This document shows positions 18,453-27,409 of a stretch of 64,000 nt of DNA, in pieces (position 1 is the first letter of the stretch; the number at the start of each line of letters is the position of its first letter). The position numbers were made by a program, and so were the translations under genes. The notes under the pieces were generated by a model, which saw only the letters and a list, made by a program, of their open reading frames with translations, was not told where the DNA came from and did no database searches. The stretch covers positions 682,001 through 746,000 of the forward strand of contig NZ_CWKH01000003.1 in the NCBI RefSeq assembly GCF_001245615.1, written 5' to 3'. Source of the DNA: Mycolicibacterium neworleansense (GTDB lineage: Bacteria; Actinomycetota; Actinomycetes; Mycobacteriales; Mycobacteriaceae).

Positions 18453-20065
18453 TCGTCACTGAGCCCGAGCAGCTTGACGCTTTCGTGGCGCATGTCGACC
18501 TTGCGGATCTTTCCGGTGACCGTCATCGGAAACTCCTCCACGACAAGCACATACCGCGGGATCTTGTAGTGCGCCAGCTTTCCGGTGGCAAAGTCGCGCA
18601 ACGCCGCGGCATCCAGCGGCGCGCGGCCCGGCTTCATCCGCACCCACGCGCAGATCTCCTCGCCGTACTTCGCGTCCGGCACACCGATCACCTGGGCGTC
18701 GTCGATGTCGGGGTGCGTGTATAGAAATTCCTCGATCTCCCGGGGATAGACGTTCTCGCCGCCGCGGATCACCATGTCCTTGATCCGGCCGACAACTGTG
18801 CAGTACCCGTCCTCTCGCATCACCGCGAGATCCCCGGTGTGCATCCAGCCGTCGCCGTCGATCGCCTCGGCGGTTTTCGTCGGCTCATCCCAATAGCCCA
18901 GCATCACCGAGTAACCGCGGGTGCAGAATTCGCCGGGCTGCCCGCGCTCGACCGTCTCACCGGTGTCCGGGTCCACGATCTTGACCTCGATGTGCGGATG
19001 GGCCCGTCCGATGGTGGCGGTGCGGCGCTCCAGGTCGTCGTCGACCAGCGTCTGGCACGACACCGGTGATGTCTCGGTCATGCCGTAACAGATCGCCACC
19101 TCCGCCATGTGCATGTCGGCCACCACCCGTTTCATCACCTCGACCGGGCACACCGAGCCCGCCATGATCCCGGTGCGCAGCGAGGACAGGTCGAACTGGG
19201 CGAAATCGGGATGTCCCAACATGGCGATGAACATCGTGGGTACCCCGTACAGCGCGGTGCAGCGCTCGGATTCGACTGCGGCCAAGGTGATGCCGGGATC
19301 GAACCCCGGTGCCGGGATCACGATCGCCGCACCGTGGGTCAGCGCACCGAGATTGCCCATCACCATGCCGAAGCAGTGGTAGAACGGCACCGGGACACAC
19401 ACCCGGTCGCCGCGGCCGAAATTGATCAAACCGCCGACGAAGAAGCCGTTGTTGAGGATGTTGCGATGGCTGAGCGTGGCCCCCTTGGGGAATCCCGTTG
19501 TCCCCGAGGTGTACTGGATGTTGATCGGCTCGGTGTTGGACAGCTGGGCCATCCGGGCACGCAACTGCTCCTCACCGACCTGGTGGGTGTGCAAGCGGTC
19601 CCAGTCCAGCGTCCCGAGAAAGATCACATCCTTGAGCTCCGGGCAGTCCACCTGCACCTCGGCCACCATCGTCACATAGTCCGACGACTTGAACGCCGTG
19701 GCCGACACCAGGGTCCGGATGCCGGATTGCCGGAGCACATAAGCGAGTTCGTGGGTGCGGTAGGCCGGGTTGATGTTGACCAGGATCGCGCCGATCTTGG
19801 CCGTGGCCAGCTGCAGCATCACCCATTCGGCACAGTTGGGCGCCCAGATGCCGACGCGATCACCCTGCTGGACACCGGAGGCCATGAGACCCCGGGCCAC
19901 CGCGTCGACTTCATCATTGAGCTGGGCATAACTCCAGCGTCGCCCGGTCTCCACCTCCACCAGCGCGTCGACATCCGGCCCGGCCGCCACCATGCGCTCG
20001 AAGTTCGCCCCGATGGTCTCCTCGAGGACAGGTACATCGGTCGGACCCGCGTCGTAGGACTTCAT
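18449..20065 (-). CDS. Fatty-acyl-CoA synthetase, FadD35-like
   Basis: The 538-residue AMP-forming enzyme shows the P-loop '[16 protein letters not shown]', 'GMTETSP', the '[22 protein letters not shown]' region, '[18 protein letters not shown]' and the C-terminal catalytic Lys in '[11 protein letters not shown]'. This is a medium-chain acyl-CoA synthetase pattern, closest in my memory to FadD35 (Rv2505c). It activates a carboxylic acid to acyl-AMP, then acyl-CoA. The ATG overlaps the stop of the synthetase gene upstream by 4 bp, so the two are translationally coupled and may act on related acids. Confidence 0.85.
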   Translation of the reverse strand: MKSYDAGPTDVPVLEETIGANFERMVAAGPDVDALVEVETGRRWSYAQLNDEVDAVARGLMASGVQQGDRVGIWAPNCAEWVMLQLATAKIGAILVNINPAYRTHELAYVLRQSGIRTLVSATAFKSSDYVTMVAEVQVDCPELKDVIFLGTLDWDRLHTHQVGEEQLRARMAQLSNTEPINIQYTSGTTGFPKGATLSHRNILNNGFFVGGLINFGRGDRVCVPVPFYHCFGMVMGNLGALTHGAAIVIPAPGFDPGITLAAVESERCTALYGVPTMFIAMLGHPDFAQFDLSSLRTGIMAGSVCPVEVMKRVVADMHMAEVAICYGMTETSPVSCQTLVDDDLERRTATIGRAHPHIEVKIVDPDTGETVERGQPGEFCTRGYSVMLGYWDEPTKTAEAIDGDGWMHTGDLAVMREDGYCTVVGRIKDMVIRGGENVYPREIEEFLYTHPDIDDAQVIGVPDAKYGEEICAWVRMKPGRAPLDAAALRDFATGKLAHYKIPRYVLVVEEFPMTVTGKIRKVDMRHESVKLLGLSDD

Positions 20066-21759
20066 CCCAGTAAATCCTCATATCGGTATTCGGTGGAAAT
20101 CGGTTCGCCCGCTTCATGAGCCGCGTCCTCACGCTTACGCAACTCGACGCGGCGGATCTTGCCCGAGATGGTCTTGGGCAGGTCGAAGAACTCGACGCGC
20201 CGCACCTTGAGGTAGGGCGCGAGATGGTCACGGGCATAGGCCATGACGTCTTTGGCGGTGTCGGCGTTGGCTTCCCAGCCGTCGGCCAGCGCGACATAGG
20301 CCTTGGGCACCGACAGCCGGGTGTCGTCGGGTTGCGGTACCACCGCGGCCTCGACCACGGCCGGATGCTCGATCAGTACGCTTTCCAACTCGAACGGCGA
20401 CACCTTGTAGTCACTGGATTTGAACACGTCGTCGGTGCGGCCGATGTAGGTGATGTAGCCGTCCTCGTCACGGCAGGCGACATCGCCGGTGTGGTAATAC
20501 CCGCCGGCCATCACGGCCTCATTGCGTTGGGGGTCACCGAGATAACCGGTCATCAGGTTGCGCGGGTGCGCCGCCAGATCCAGGCAGATCTCCCCCTCGT
20601 CGGCGGGCGTCGAGGTGATCGGATCCACCAGTACCACCGGCACACCCGGCATCGGACGGCCCATCGATCCGGCCTTCACCGGCTGTCCCGGGGTGTTGCC
20701 GACCAGCAGCGAGGTCTCGGTCTGGCCGAACCCGTCACGGATCGTCAGCCCCCAGGCCTTCTCGACCTGTGCGATCACATCGGGATTCAGCGGTTCACCG
20801 GCACCCAGGATCTCGCGCAGCCCCTCGGGCCGCTCACCCAGATCGGCCTGGATCAACATGCGCCACACCGTGGGCGGAGCGCAGAACGTGTTGACCCGAG
20901 CGCGTCGCAACTGATCCATCAGCGCCGCCGCGTCGAAGCGCGCGTAGTTGTAGACGAAGATCGTCGCCTCGGCGATCCACGGGGCGAAGAAACAGCTCCA
21001 GGCATGTTTGGCCCACCCCGGCGAACTGATCGCCAGGTGCACGTCGCCGGGCCGTACCCCGATCCAGGCCATCGTGGTCAGATGCCCGACCGGGTAGGAG
21101 ACCTGGGAATGCTCGACCAGCTTCGGCTTGCTCGTGGTGCCTGAGGTGAAGTAGATCAGCATCGGGTCGTCGACCGTGGTGCACGCCTCGAAGCGCCGCG
21201 GCGCCACCTCGTGCGCGTCGGCGTAGCGGTGCCAGCCGGAGGGCGCGGCGCCGACCGCGATGCGGGTGTAGTCCCCCGGCACCTCGGCGAACTTGGCCGC
21301 ATCGGCGGTGTTGGCGACGACGAACCGAGCCCCGCCACGGGCGATGCGATCCGACAGGTCCGCCGGCCCCAGCGCCCCGGTGGTCGGCATGATGACCGCG
21401 CCCAGCTTGGCGATGGCCAGCATGGCCTCCCACAACTCGACCTGGTTGCCCAGCATCAGCAGGACCCGGTCCCCCTTGCCGACCCCGAGCCCCTCCAACC
21501 AGGTGGCGACGCGGTCGGAGCGCTGCGCCATCTCGGCAAAGGTGACCTGCTGTTCGGAACCGTCCTCCTCGACGATCCACAGCGCGGTGCGGCGGTTGTC
21601 CCTGGCGATGACGTCGAACCAGTCGACTGACCAGTTGAAGGTGCCGCTGATCTGCGGCCAGGCGAACTCCTCGACGGCCAGCGCGTAGTCGGCAATGGTG
21701 GCGACCAGCTGGTCACGGGCCCTGCGGTAGCGGTCTGTGTTGCTCGCGGCGGAATCCAT
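20062..21759 (-). CDS. Acyl-CoA synthetase, acetyl/medium-chain type
   Basis: The 565-residue AMP-binding protein has '[19 protein letters not shown]', '[13 protein letters not shown]', '[35 protein letters not shown]' split motifs, and '[14 protein letters not shown]' with the catalytic Lys near the C-terminus. The Y-x-F-T-S-G-T-T-x-x-P-K form and '[10 protein letters not shown]' fit the MACS/acetyl-CoA synthetase-like branch. It is the first gene of the minus-strand pair with the FadD35-like gene and is divergent from the damaged GAF-LuxR regulator (59 bp between the starts), which may have controlled it. Confidence 0.83.
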   Translation of the reverse strand: MDSAASNTDRYRRARDQLVATIADYALAVEEFAWPQISGTFNWSVDWFDVIARDNRRTALWIVEEDGSEQQVTFAEMAQRSDRVATWLEGLGVGKGDRVLLMLGNQVELWEAMLAIAKLGAVIMPTTGALGPADLSDRIARGGARFVVANTADAAKFAEVPGDYTRIAVGAAPSGWHRYADAHEVAPRRFEACTTVDDPMLIYFTSGTTSKPKLVEHSQVSYPVGHLTTMAWIGVRPGDVHLAISSPGWAKHAWSCFFAPWIAEATIFVYNYARFDAAALMDQLRRARVNTFCAPPTVWRMLIQADLGERPEGLREILGAGEPLNPDVIAQVEKAWGLTIRDGFGQTETSLLVGNTPGQPVKAGSMGRPMPGVPVVLVDPITSTPADEGEICLDLAAHPRNLMTGYLGDPQRNEAVMAGGYYHTGDVACRDEDGYITYIGRTDDVFKSSDYKVSPFELESVLIEHPAVVEAAVVPQPDDTRLSVPKAYVALADGWEANADTAKDVMAYARDHLAPYLKVRRVEFFDLPKTISGKIRRVELRKREDAAHEAGEPISTEYRYEDLLG

Positions 21760-21818
21760 GACAGTTATGCTCTACGTCACACTTGCCCGCCCGCTACCCC
21801 CGAAAGTGTGTACCTGCG

Positions 21819-22654
21819 ATGCGCCCCTCGTTACTGCGACCGCGTGACGCCGACGCGGTGCGCGCCGAGCTGCGCCGCATGGCCACCGAAACCGGGCTTC
21901 CGCTGGCGTTCGGCGGCCAGGTGCACGAGGACACGCTCCTGCTGAGTGAGTTCTTCGGCACCCGCACCGCCGCCATGCGTGGGCTCGCGGTACTGCCCCG
22001 CGCCGGGCTGGGCGGGGCCAGCGTGGTGTCGCGCCGCCCCATCTCGGTACCCGACTACCGGCGCGCCTCGACCATCACGCACGACTACGACGAGCCGGTG
22101 CTGACCGAGGGCATCCGCTCGATCCTGGCCGTGCCGGTGGTCGTCGACGGCACGGCCCGGGCCGTGCTGTACGGGGCGCACCGCACCAGTGCCCCGATCG
22201 GCGGCCGCACCGTCGCGGCGATGGTGGCCTCGGCGCAGCGGTTGAGCGAAGAGCTGCGGGTCCGCGACGAGGTGGACCGGCGGATGCGGATGCGTGAGGC
22301 CGCGCTGACCCACTTCACCGATCAGCCGGCCGATACCGAGCAGATCCGCGAGGTGCACGCCGACCTGCGCCGGCTCGCGGCCGACACCCCGGACCCGGGC
22401 CGCTCCGCGAGCTGGCCGACCGGCTGGCCGTGGCACTGCGCGGTGACCCGCCGGCCAGCGCCCCACTGACCACCCGTGAGGTCGACGTGCTCGCGCAGGT
22501 CGCGCTCGGTTGCACCAACGCCGAAGCCGCCCAGCGGCTTTCACTGAAACCCGAAACCGTGAAAAGTTACCTGCGCAGCGCGGCGGCCAAACTCGGGGCG
22601 CGCAACCGGCACGAGGCGGTGTCCAAGGCCCGGCGCCTGCGCCAGATTCCCTGA
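21819..22654 (+). pseudogene. GAF-LuxR transcriptional regulator, frameshifted
   Basis: From ATG 21819 a GAF-like sensor part runs about 190 residues ('TETGLPLAFGGQVHEDTL', 'GIRSILAVPVVVDG'). The frame then loses sense near 22396-22404. In the next frame the sequence reads 'LRELADRLAVALRGD' and a complete LuxR helix-turn-helix ('PLTTREVDVLAQVALG', 'LSLKPETVKSYLRSA'), ending at 22654. Adding one C in CCCGGGCC would join the two, giving about 278 residues. Either the gene is dead or the assembly has a single-base error. It is divergent from the acyl-CoA synthetase operon and was probably its regulator. Confidence 0.75.
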
Positions 22655-22686
22655 CCTTCCGAGCTCCCTCTGGCAGATTGGGAGCC

Positions 22687-23793
22687 ATGGCTCAGATCCG
22701 CCCATTCCGCATCGCAGTTCCCGACGCCGATCTCGACGACCTCAAGGCCCGGCTGAACCGGACCCGTTGGCCCGAGGCCGAATGCGTCGACGACTGGACC
22801 CAGGGCATCCCACTCGACTACACCAAGGAACTGGCCGACTACTGGGCCAACGAGTACGACTGGCGTACCCGTGAGGCCGCGCTGAACCGGTTCGACCACT
22901 TCACCACCGAGATCGACGGCCTCGACATCCACTTCATCCACCAGCGCTCTGGACGTGAAGACGCGTTCCCGCTACTGATCACCCACGGCTGGCCGGGGTC
23001 GATCGTCGAATTCCACAAGGTGATCGAGCCGCTGACCGAGGCCGGGTTCGACGTCGTCTGCCCGTCGCTGCCCGGCTACGGGTTCTCCGGCAAGCCGACC
23101 ACCTCGGGCTGGGGTATCGGGAAGATCGCCGCGGCCTGGGAGGAGTTGATGACGCGCCTGGGCTACGACCGCTACGGCGCCCAGGGCGGCGACTGGGGTT
23201 CGGCGGTGACGACACAGATCGGCCGCAACGTGGGCTCGTGCGTGGCCATTCACGTCAACATGCCGATCGCGCAACCGCCGGCCGAGGGCATCGGTGAGAT
23301 GACCGAAGACCTGCAGAAGGCCCTGGCCCGGATCGACTACTACCGCAAGTGGGATTCGGGCTACATGAAGCAGCAGTCCACCCGGCCGCAGACCGTCGGG
23401 TACGGGCTGGTGGACTCCCCGGTCGGGCAGCTGGCCTGGATCGTGGAGAAGTTCTGGTCGTGGATGGACTGCGACGGAAACCCCGAGAACGTGGTGTCCA
23501 AAGACGAGATGCTCGACAACGTCATGCTGTACTGGCTCACCGCATCGGCGGCCTCATCGGCCCGGCTGTACTGGGAGAGTCACAGCACCTGGGGCGGCGG
23601 CGAATACGTCAGCCTGCCCACCGGTATCGCGTCGTTCCCGATGGAGATCCTGCGGGCCCCGCGCAGCTGGTGCGAGACCGGTTACAACGTCACCCACTAC
23701 ACCACGATGCCGCGCGGCGGCCACTTCGCGGCCTTCGAACAGCCGGAACTGTTCGTCGAGGATGTCAAGACATTCTTCGACACGGTGCGCTGA
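22687..23793 (+). CDS. Epoxide hydrolase, alpha/beta-hydrolase with EHN domain
   Basis: ATG 22687, 368 residues. The N-terminal EHN domain starts 'IRPFRIAVPDADLDDLKARL'. The alpha/beta-hydrolase core has the oxyanion motif H-G-W-P-G-S, the nucleophile elbow G-G-D-W-G-S with the Asp nucleophile, and the C-terminal 'PRGGHFAAFEQPE' with the catalytic His. This matches microsomal-type epoxide hydrolases (juvenile-hormone EH-like). It opens epoxides to diols, for example from lipid or terpenoid metabolism. The DUF1254 gene follows 12 bp later and a small YtkA-like gene 8 bp after that, so the three are one operon. Confidence 0.88.
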   Translation: MAQIRPFRIAVPDADLDDLKARLNRTRWPEAECVDDWTQGIPLDYTKELADYWANEYDWRTREAALNRFDHFTTEIDGLDIHFIHQRSGREDAFPLLITHGWPGSIVEFHKVIEPLTEAGFDVVCPSLPGYGFSGKPTTSGWGIGKIAAAWEELMTRLGYDRYGAQGGDWGSAVTTQIGRNVGSCVAIHVNMPIAQPPAEGIGEMTEDLQKALARIDYYRKWDSGYMKQQSTRPQTVGYGLVDSPVGQLAWIVEKFWSWMDCDGNPENVVSKDEMLDNVMLYWLTASAASSARLYWESHSTWGGGEYVSLPTGIASFPMEILRAPRSWCETGYNVTHYTTMPRGGHFAAFEQPELFVEDVKTFFDTVR

Positions 23794-23805
23794 GGTATTA
23801 GCGTC

Positions 23806-25119
23806 GTGAGCATGGACCCGTTGGTGCGTTCCCGTGCTGTGCAGGCCGTGATCTGGGGGATGCCCGCCGTCAACTTCGAGCTGTTGCGGCAGGCAGCGGC
23901 CAGAGCCGGGGCGGGCGACAACCAGGTGGTGTACTGGTCGAAGCTGCCGGACTGGAAGAACCAGACACTGACCCCCAACCCCGACACGCTGTACTTCTTT
24001 CCGTTCTACAACACCCAGGCCGGACCGGTGGTGCTCGAAATCCCGCCTGCCGAGGGCGGATCCATCACCGGATCGATCGACAACGCCTGGCAGGAGGCGC
24101 TGGAGGACGTCGGACCCGCCGGCCTCGACAAGGGCGCAGGTGGCAGATACCTGATCCTGCCGCCGGATTTCGACGGCGAGGTTCCGGACGGTTACCTCCC
24201 GCTGCGCTCGGTGACGTACACGGGGTTCGGGGCACTGCGCGCGAACATCGCATCCAGTGCCGACGCGGACGTCGCCGCGGCGGCCGACTACGGAAGCCGT
24301 ATCAAGTGCTACCCACTGTCCGGACCGGAAAACACCGGTTTCGTCGACGCCGCTGACACGTTGTACGACAGCACAATTCCCTACGACATCCGATTCTTCG
24401 AACTGCTCGATCAGTTTGTGCAACGTGAGCCGTGGCTCCAGCGGGACCGGGTGATGATCTCGGTGCTCGCCGCCATCGGCATCGAACAGGGCAAACTGTT
24501 CGAACCGGACAACGAGTTGAAGGCGGTGCTCGACGCGGCCGCAGCCGAGGCGCACGACTGGCTCGAGGCCAACTATCCACGGTTCTTCACTCCGCCGTAT
24601 TTCGACGGGACCCACTGGGCCGTCCCCGCCTCTCCCGAGGTCGTGCAGGGCATGCAGAGCGGATTCGCCGATGTGGCCAGTTATCCCGTCGACGATCGCG
24701 GCCTGCTGTACTCATTCATCTACTTCAGCGCCAAACACCTTGGGCAGGGCCAGTTCTACGTCATGACGATCGCCGACCAGCAGGGCGAGCCGTTCGACGG
24801 AGCTGCCACCTATCGGCTGCGAGTGCCGGCCGACCCGCCGGTCTCGCTCTACTGGTCAGCGACGGTGTACGACCGGGCCACCCATGCGCTCATCCGGGAC
24901 CTGCCATGGGGCAGCCGGTCATCGCACCGACCCGACCTGGTGACGAACCCGGACGGATCCGTCGACGTCTACTTCGGACCGTCCGCACCGGAAGGCAAGG
25001 AGTCCAACTGGATCCCCACCAAATCCGGTGGCCGGTTCGAGGTCCTGTTCCGGTTCTACGGACCAAAGCCGGCACTGTTCGACAAGACCTGGGCGCTTCC
25101 CGACATCGAGAAGATCTAG
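23806..25119 (+). CDS. DUF1254/DUF1214 protein
   Basis: GTG 23806 or ATG 23812; about 437 residues. The N-terminal half has 'VIWGMPAVNFELL' and 'LTPNPDTLYFFPFYNTQAGP', marks of DUF1254. The C-terminal half has 'VSLYWSATVYDRATHALI', 'GSVDVYFGPSAPEGKESNW' and 'GGRFEVLFRFYGPKPALFDK', marks of DUF1214. No signal peptide is evident, unlike many family members that are secreted or lipoproteins. The function of this pair of domains is unknown. Co-transcription with the epoxide hydrolase suggests a role in the same, possibly hydrophobic-substrate, pathway. Confidence 0.85.
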   Translation: MSMDPLVRSRAVQAVIWGMPAVNFELLRQAAARAGAGDNQVVYWSKLPDWKNQTLTPNPDTLYFFPFYNTQAGPVVLEIPPAEGGSITGSIDNAWQEALEDVGPAGLDKGAGGRYLILPPDFDGEVPDGYLPLRSVTYTGFGALRANIASSADADVAAAADYGSRIKCYPLSGPENTGFVDAADTLYDSTIPYDIRFFELLDQFVQREPWLQRDRVMISVLAAIGIEQGKLFEPDNELKAVLDAAAAEAHDWLEANYPRFFTPPYFDGTHWAVPASPEVVQGMQSGFADVASYPVDDRGLLYSFIYFSAKHLGQGQFYVMTIADQQGEPFDGAATYRLRVPADPPVSLYWSATVYDRATHALIRDLPWGSRSSHRPDLVTNPDGSVDVYFGPSAPEGKESNWIPTKSGGRFEVLFRFYGPKPALFDKTWALPDIEKI

Positions 25120-25127
25120 CCGGCGCC

Positions 25128-25535
25128 ATGAAACGCCTGAGCTGGCTGGGCATCATCATGATCGTCGTCGCGGTGGGCGGCGGCATGCTGTGGCTGCTGT
25201 GGCCCAAACAGCAGCCACCGATCGCTGCCGAAGCCACCGCAGGGCCGTACCTGGTGCGGCTGAAAGGCGATCCGCCCAAGGTCGGGGTCAGCCCACTGGC
25301 CGTCGAGATCTTGGGAAGCGCAGGCGAGACCCCGACACCGGATTCGGTGCGCTTCGAAGCCGCCATGCCACAGATCGGCCTTGCCGCGCCGCCCGTCGAG
25401 GCCAAGGCCACAGACCTGGACGACTACCGCGCCGACGTCAACCTGTCCACGCCTGGCAAGTGGGAGATCACCGTCCGCATCGGAGCGGGGACAGAGAGCT
25501 ATGCCGCCGTCCTCACCGTCACCGCCCGGCGCTAG
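25128..25535 (+). CDS. Membrane-anchored YtkA/FixH-like protein
   Basis: ATG 25128, 135 residues. An N-terminal membrane anchor ('LGIIMIVVAVGGGMLWLLW', residues 6-24) is followed by an extracytoplasmic Ig-like domain with 'FEAAMPQIGLAAPPVEA' and 'TPGKWEITVRIGAG', the M-P and G-K-W-E pattern of YtkA-like domains. Such domains are found in copper-handling and oxidase-related proteins, but this copy lacks the usual Met/His metal ligands around the M-P motif, so binding is doubtful. It ends the epoxide hydrolase-DUF1254 operon. Confidence 0.65.
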   Translation: MKRLSWLGIIMIVVAVGGGMLWLLWPKQQPPIAAEATAGPYLVRLKGDPPKVGVSPLAVEILGSAGETPTPDSVRFEAAMPQIGLAAPPVEAKATDLDDYRADVNLSTPGKWEITVRIGAGTESYAAVLTVTARR

Positions 25536-25564
25536 CACGTGCGCGGAGGAAAGATCCGCCCCGC

Positions 25565-27409
25565 TCAGGCCAGGGAGTCCACCCAGGCTCGGTGCAACGC
25601 CGCATAGGCGCCGTCGGTCCGGCCGATCAAATCCGCCGGCGCCCCGTCCTCGATGATGCGGCCGTGCTCGAGCACCAGCACGCGGTCAGCGATCTGCACT
25701 GTGGAGAGCCGGTGCGCGATCACCAGCGCGGTGCGGTCGGCCAGCACGGTTTCCAACGCGCGCTGCACCATTCGTTCACTCGGGATGTCCAGTGACGACG
25801 TCGCCTCGTCCAGGATCAGCACCGCCGGGTCCGCGAGGAACGCCCGGGCGAACGCCACCAACTGACGCTGCCCGGCCGACAGCCGCCCGCCGCGCTTGGC
25901 GACATCGGTGTCATATCCGTCGGGCAACGCCTCGATGAAACGGTCCGCACCGACCGCCGCAGCCGCCGCCCGCACCTGCGCGTCGGTGGCGTCGGGCCGT
26001 CCGAACCGGATGTTGTCGGCGACCGTCCCGGAGAACATGAAGTTCTCCTGGGTCACCATCACGACATGACGCCTCAGCTCGGACTGGGCCAGCTGACGTA
26101 GATCCGCACCGTCCAGCGTCACCGTTCCGGCCGTGGGGTCGTAGAACCGGGCGATCAGCTTGGCGATCGTGGTCTTGCCCGCGCCGGTGGTGCCCACCAG
26201 CGCCACGGTCTGACCGGCCGGCACCGAGAGCTCAAGCCCGGGCAACACCGGGCGGCCCGGCGTGTACTCGAACCGCACATCGTGGAACGCGATGTCGCCC
26301 TTGGGGTCCGGCAACGGGACGGGAACCTCCGGGTCGGCGATGGCCGGCCGCTGGGCCAGCACGCCGGCCAGCTTCTCCAGTGCCGAGGACGCCGACTGGA
26401 AGGTGTTGAAGAACTGCGAGATCTCCTGCATCGGTTCGAAGAACATCCGCAGGTAGAGCAGGAACGCGGCCAGGGTGCCGATCGTCATCTCGCCGTGCAG
26501 CACCCGGTAACCGCCGTACAGCAGCACCACGCCCGTGGTGAGGTTGCCGACCAGCTTGACCCCGGGCATGAAGATGGCCAGCAGCTTGAACGTCTTCTCG
26601 TTGATCGCCCGGTAGCCGTCGGCGACGTCGTCGAAGATCTCCTGATTGCGCGGCTCCCGCCGATAGGCCTGCACGGCCTTGATGCCGGTCATGGTCTCGA
26701 CGAACTGCACGATCACCAGCGCCGCGCTCTCACGCACCAACCGGTAGGTCTTGCCCGACTCGTTGCGGAACCACCACACCAGGCCCACCAGGACCGGGAA
26801 CGCCGCGAGGCACATCAGGCCCAGCCGCCAGTCCAGCGCCACCAGCAGGATCGCGGTGCCGAACAACGTCAGCACCGCGGTGATCAGGCTGTCGAAGCCG
26901 GTCTCCAGCATGTCCTGGATGGCCTCGACGTCATTGGTGGACCGGCTGACCACCCGGCCCGAGGTGTAACGGTCGTGGAAGGCCACATCGAGCCGGCCGA
27001 AATGCCGGAACACCCGGCGGCGCAACTCCAGCAGCACCCGCTGACCGACCCGCCCGGAGCGGCGCAGGAAGAACATCCGGCTGACCGCCTGCACGATCAC
27101 CACCACGCACAGCGTGCCGACGATGAGCATCAGCTCCCGGGCCGGGCCACCCTCGAGGATCGGTGGGATGCCGCGGTCGATGCCGCGCTGCACCAGGATC
27201 GGAACCGAGAGCCGGGCAACGTTTTCCACGATGACCACCAGGGCCAGCACCGCGACGGTCCAGCGGTACGGCCGCAGCAACGAACCGAGCAACGCCCGGG
27301 CCTCACGGCGCCGGGGCAGGCTCTCGTCGATCGGGAGTGCGGAGTCGGCGGCTTTGCCGCTGTCCGTCTCGTCGTCCGTGACCTGCCCGCGCCAATCTGT
27401 CAGGGTCAT
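25565..27409 (-). CDS. ABC exporter half-transporter with canonical NBD
   Basis: The 614-residue protein has a six-helix membrane domain (about residues 45-330) then a nucleotide-binding domain: Walker A 'VGTTGAGKTTIA', signature 'GGRLSAGQRQ', Walker B 'AVLILDEATSSLD' with the catalytic Glu, and the switch His in 'VIAHRLSTV'. It overlaps the upstream half-transporter by 4 bp (ATGA), so the two should form a heterodimer; this one supplies the intact catalytic Glu. The layout resembles mycobacterial Rv1272c/Rv1273c-type multidrug or lipid exporters. The substrate cannot be deduced. Confidence 0.87.
   Translation of the reverse strand: MTLTDWRGQVTDDETDSGKAADSALPIDESLPRRREARALLGSLLRPYRWTVAVLALVVIVENVARLSVPILVQRGIDRGIPPILEGGPARELMLIVGTLCVVVIVQAVSRMFFLRRSGRVGQRVLLELRRRVFRHFGRLDVAFHDRYTSGRVVSRSTNDVEAIQDMLETGFDSLITAVLTLFGTAILLVALDWRLGLMCLAAFPVLVGLVWWFRNESGKTYRLVRESAALVIVQFVETMTGIKAVQAYRREPRNQEIFDDVADGYRAINEKTFKLLAIFMPGVKLVGNLTTGVVLLYGGYRVLHGEMTIGTLAAFLLYLRMFFEPMQEISQFFNTFQSASSALEKLAGVLAQRPAIADPEVPVPLPDPKGDIAFHDVRFEYTPGRPVLPGLELSVPAGQTVALVGTTGAGKTTIAKLIARFYDPTAGTVTLDGADLRQLAQSELRRHVVMVTQENFMFSGTVADNIRFGRPDATDAQVRAAAAAVGADRFIEALPDGYDTDVAKRGGRLSAGQRQLVAFARAFLADPAVLILDEATSSLDIPSERMVQRALETVLADRTALVIAHRLSTVQIADRVLVLEHGRIIEDGAPADLIGRTDGAYAALHRAWVDSLA

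Noticed and set aside
24432-25127. Upstream extension of the YtkA-like gene over DUF1254
   Set aside because: Arg-rich, no similarity and antisense to codon use; ATG 25128 gives a signal-anchor start.
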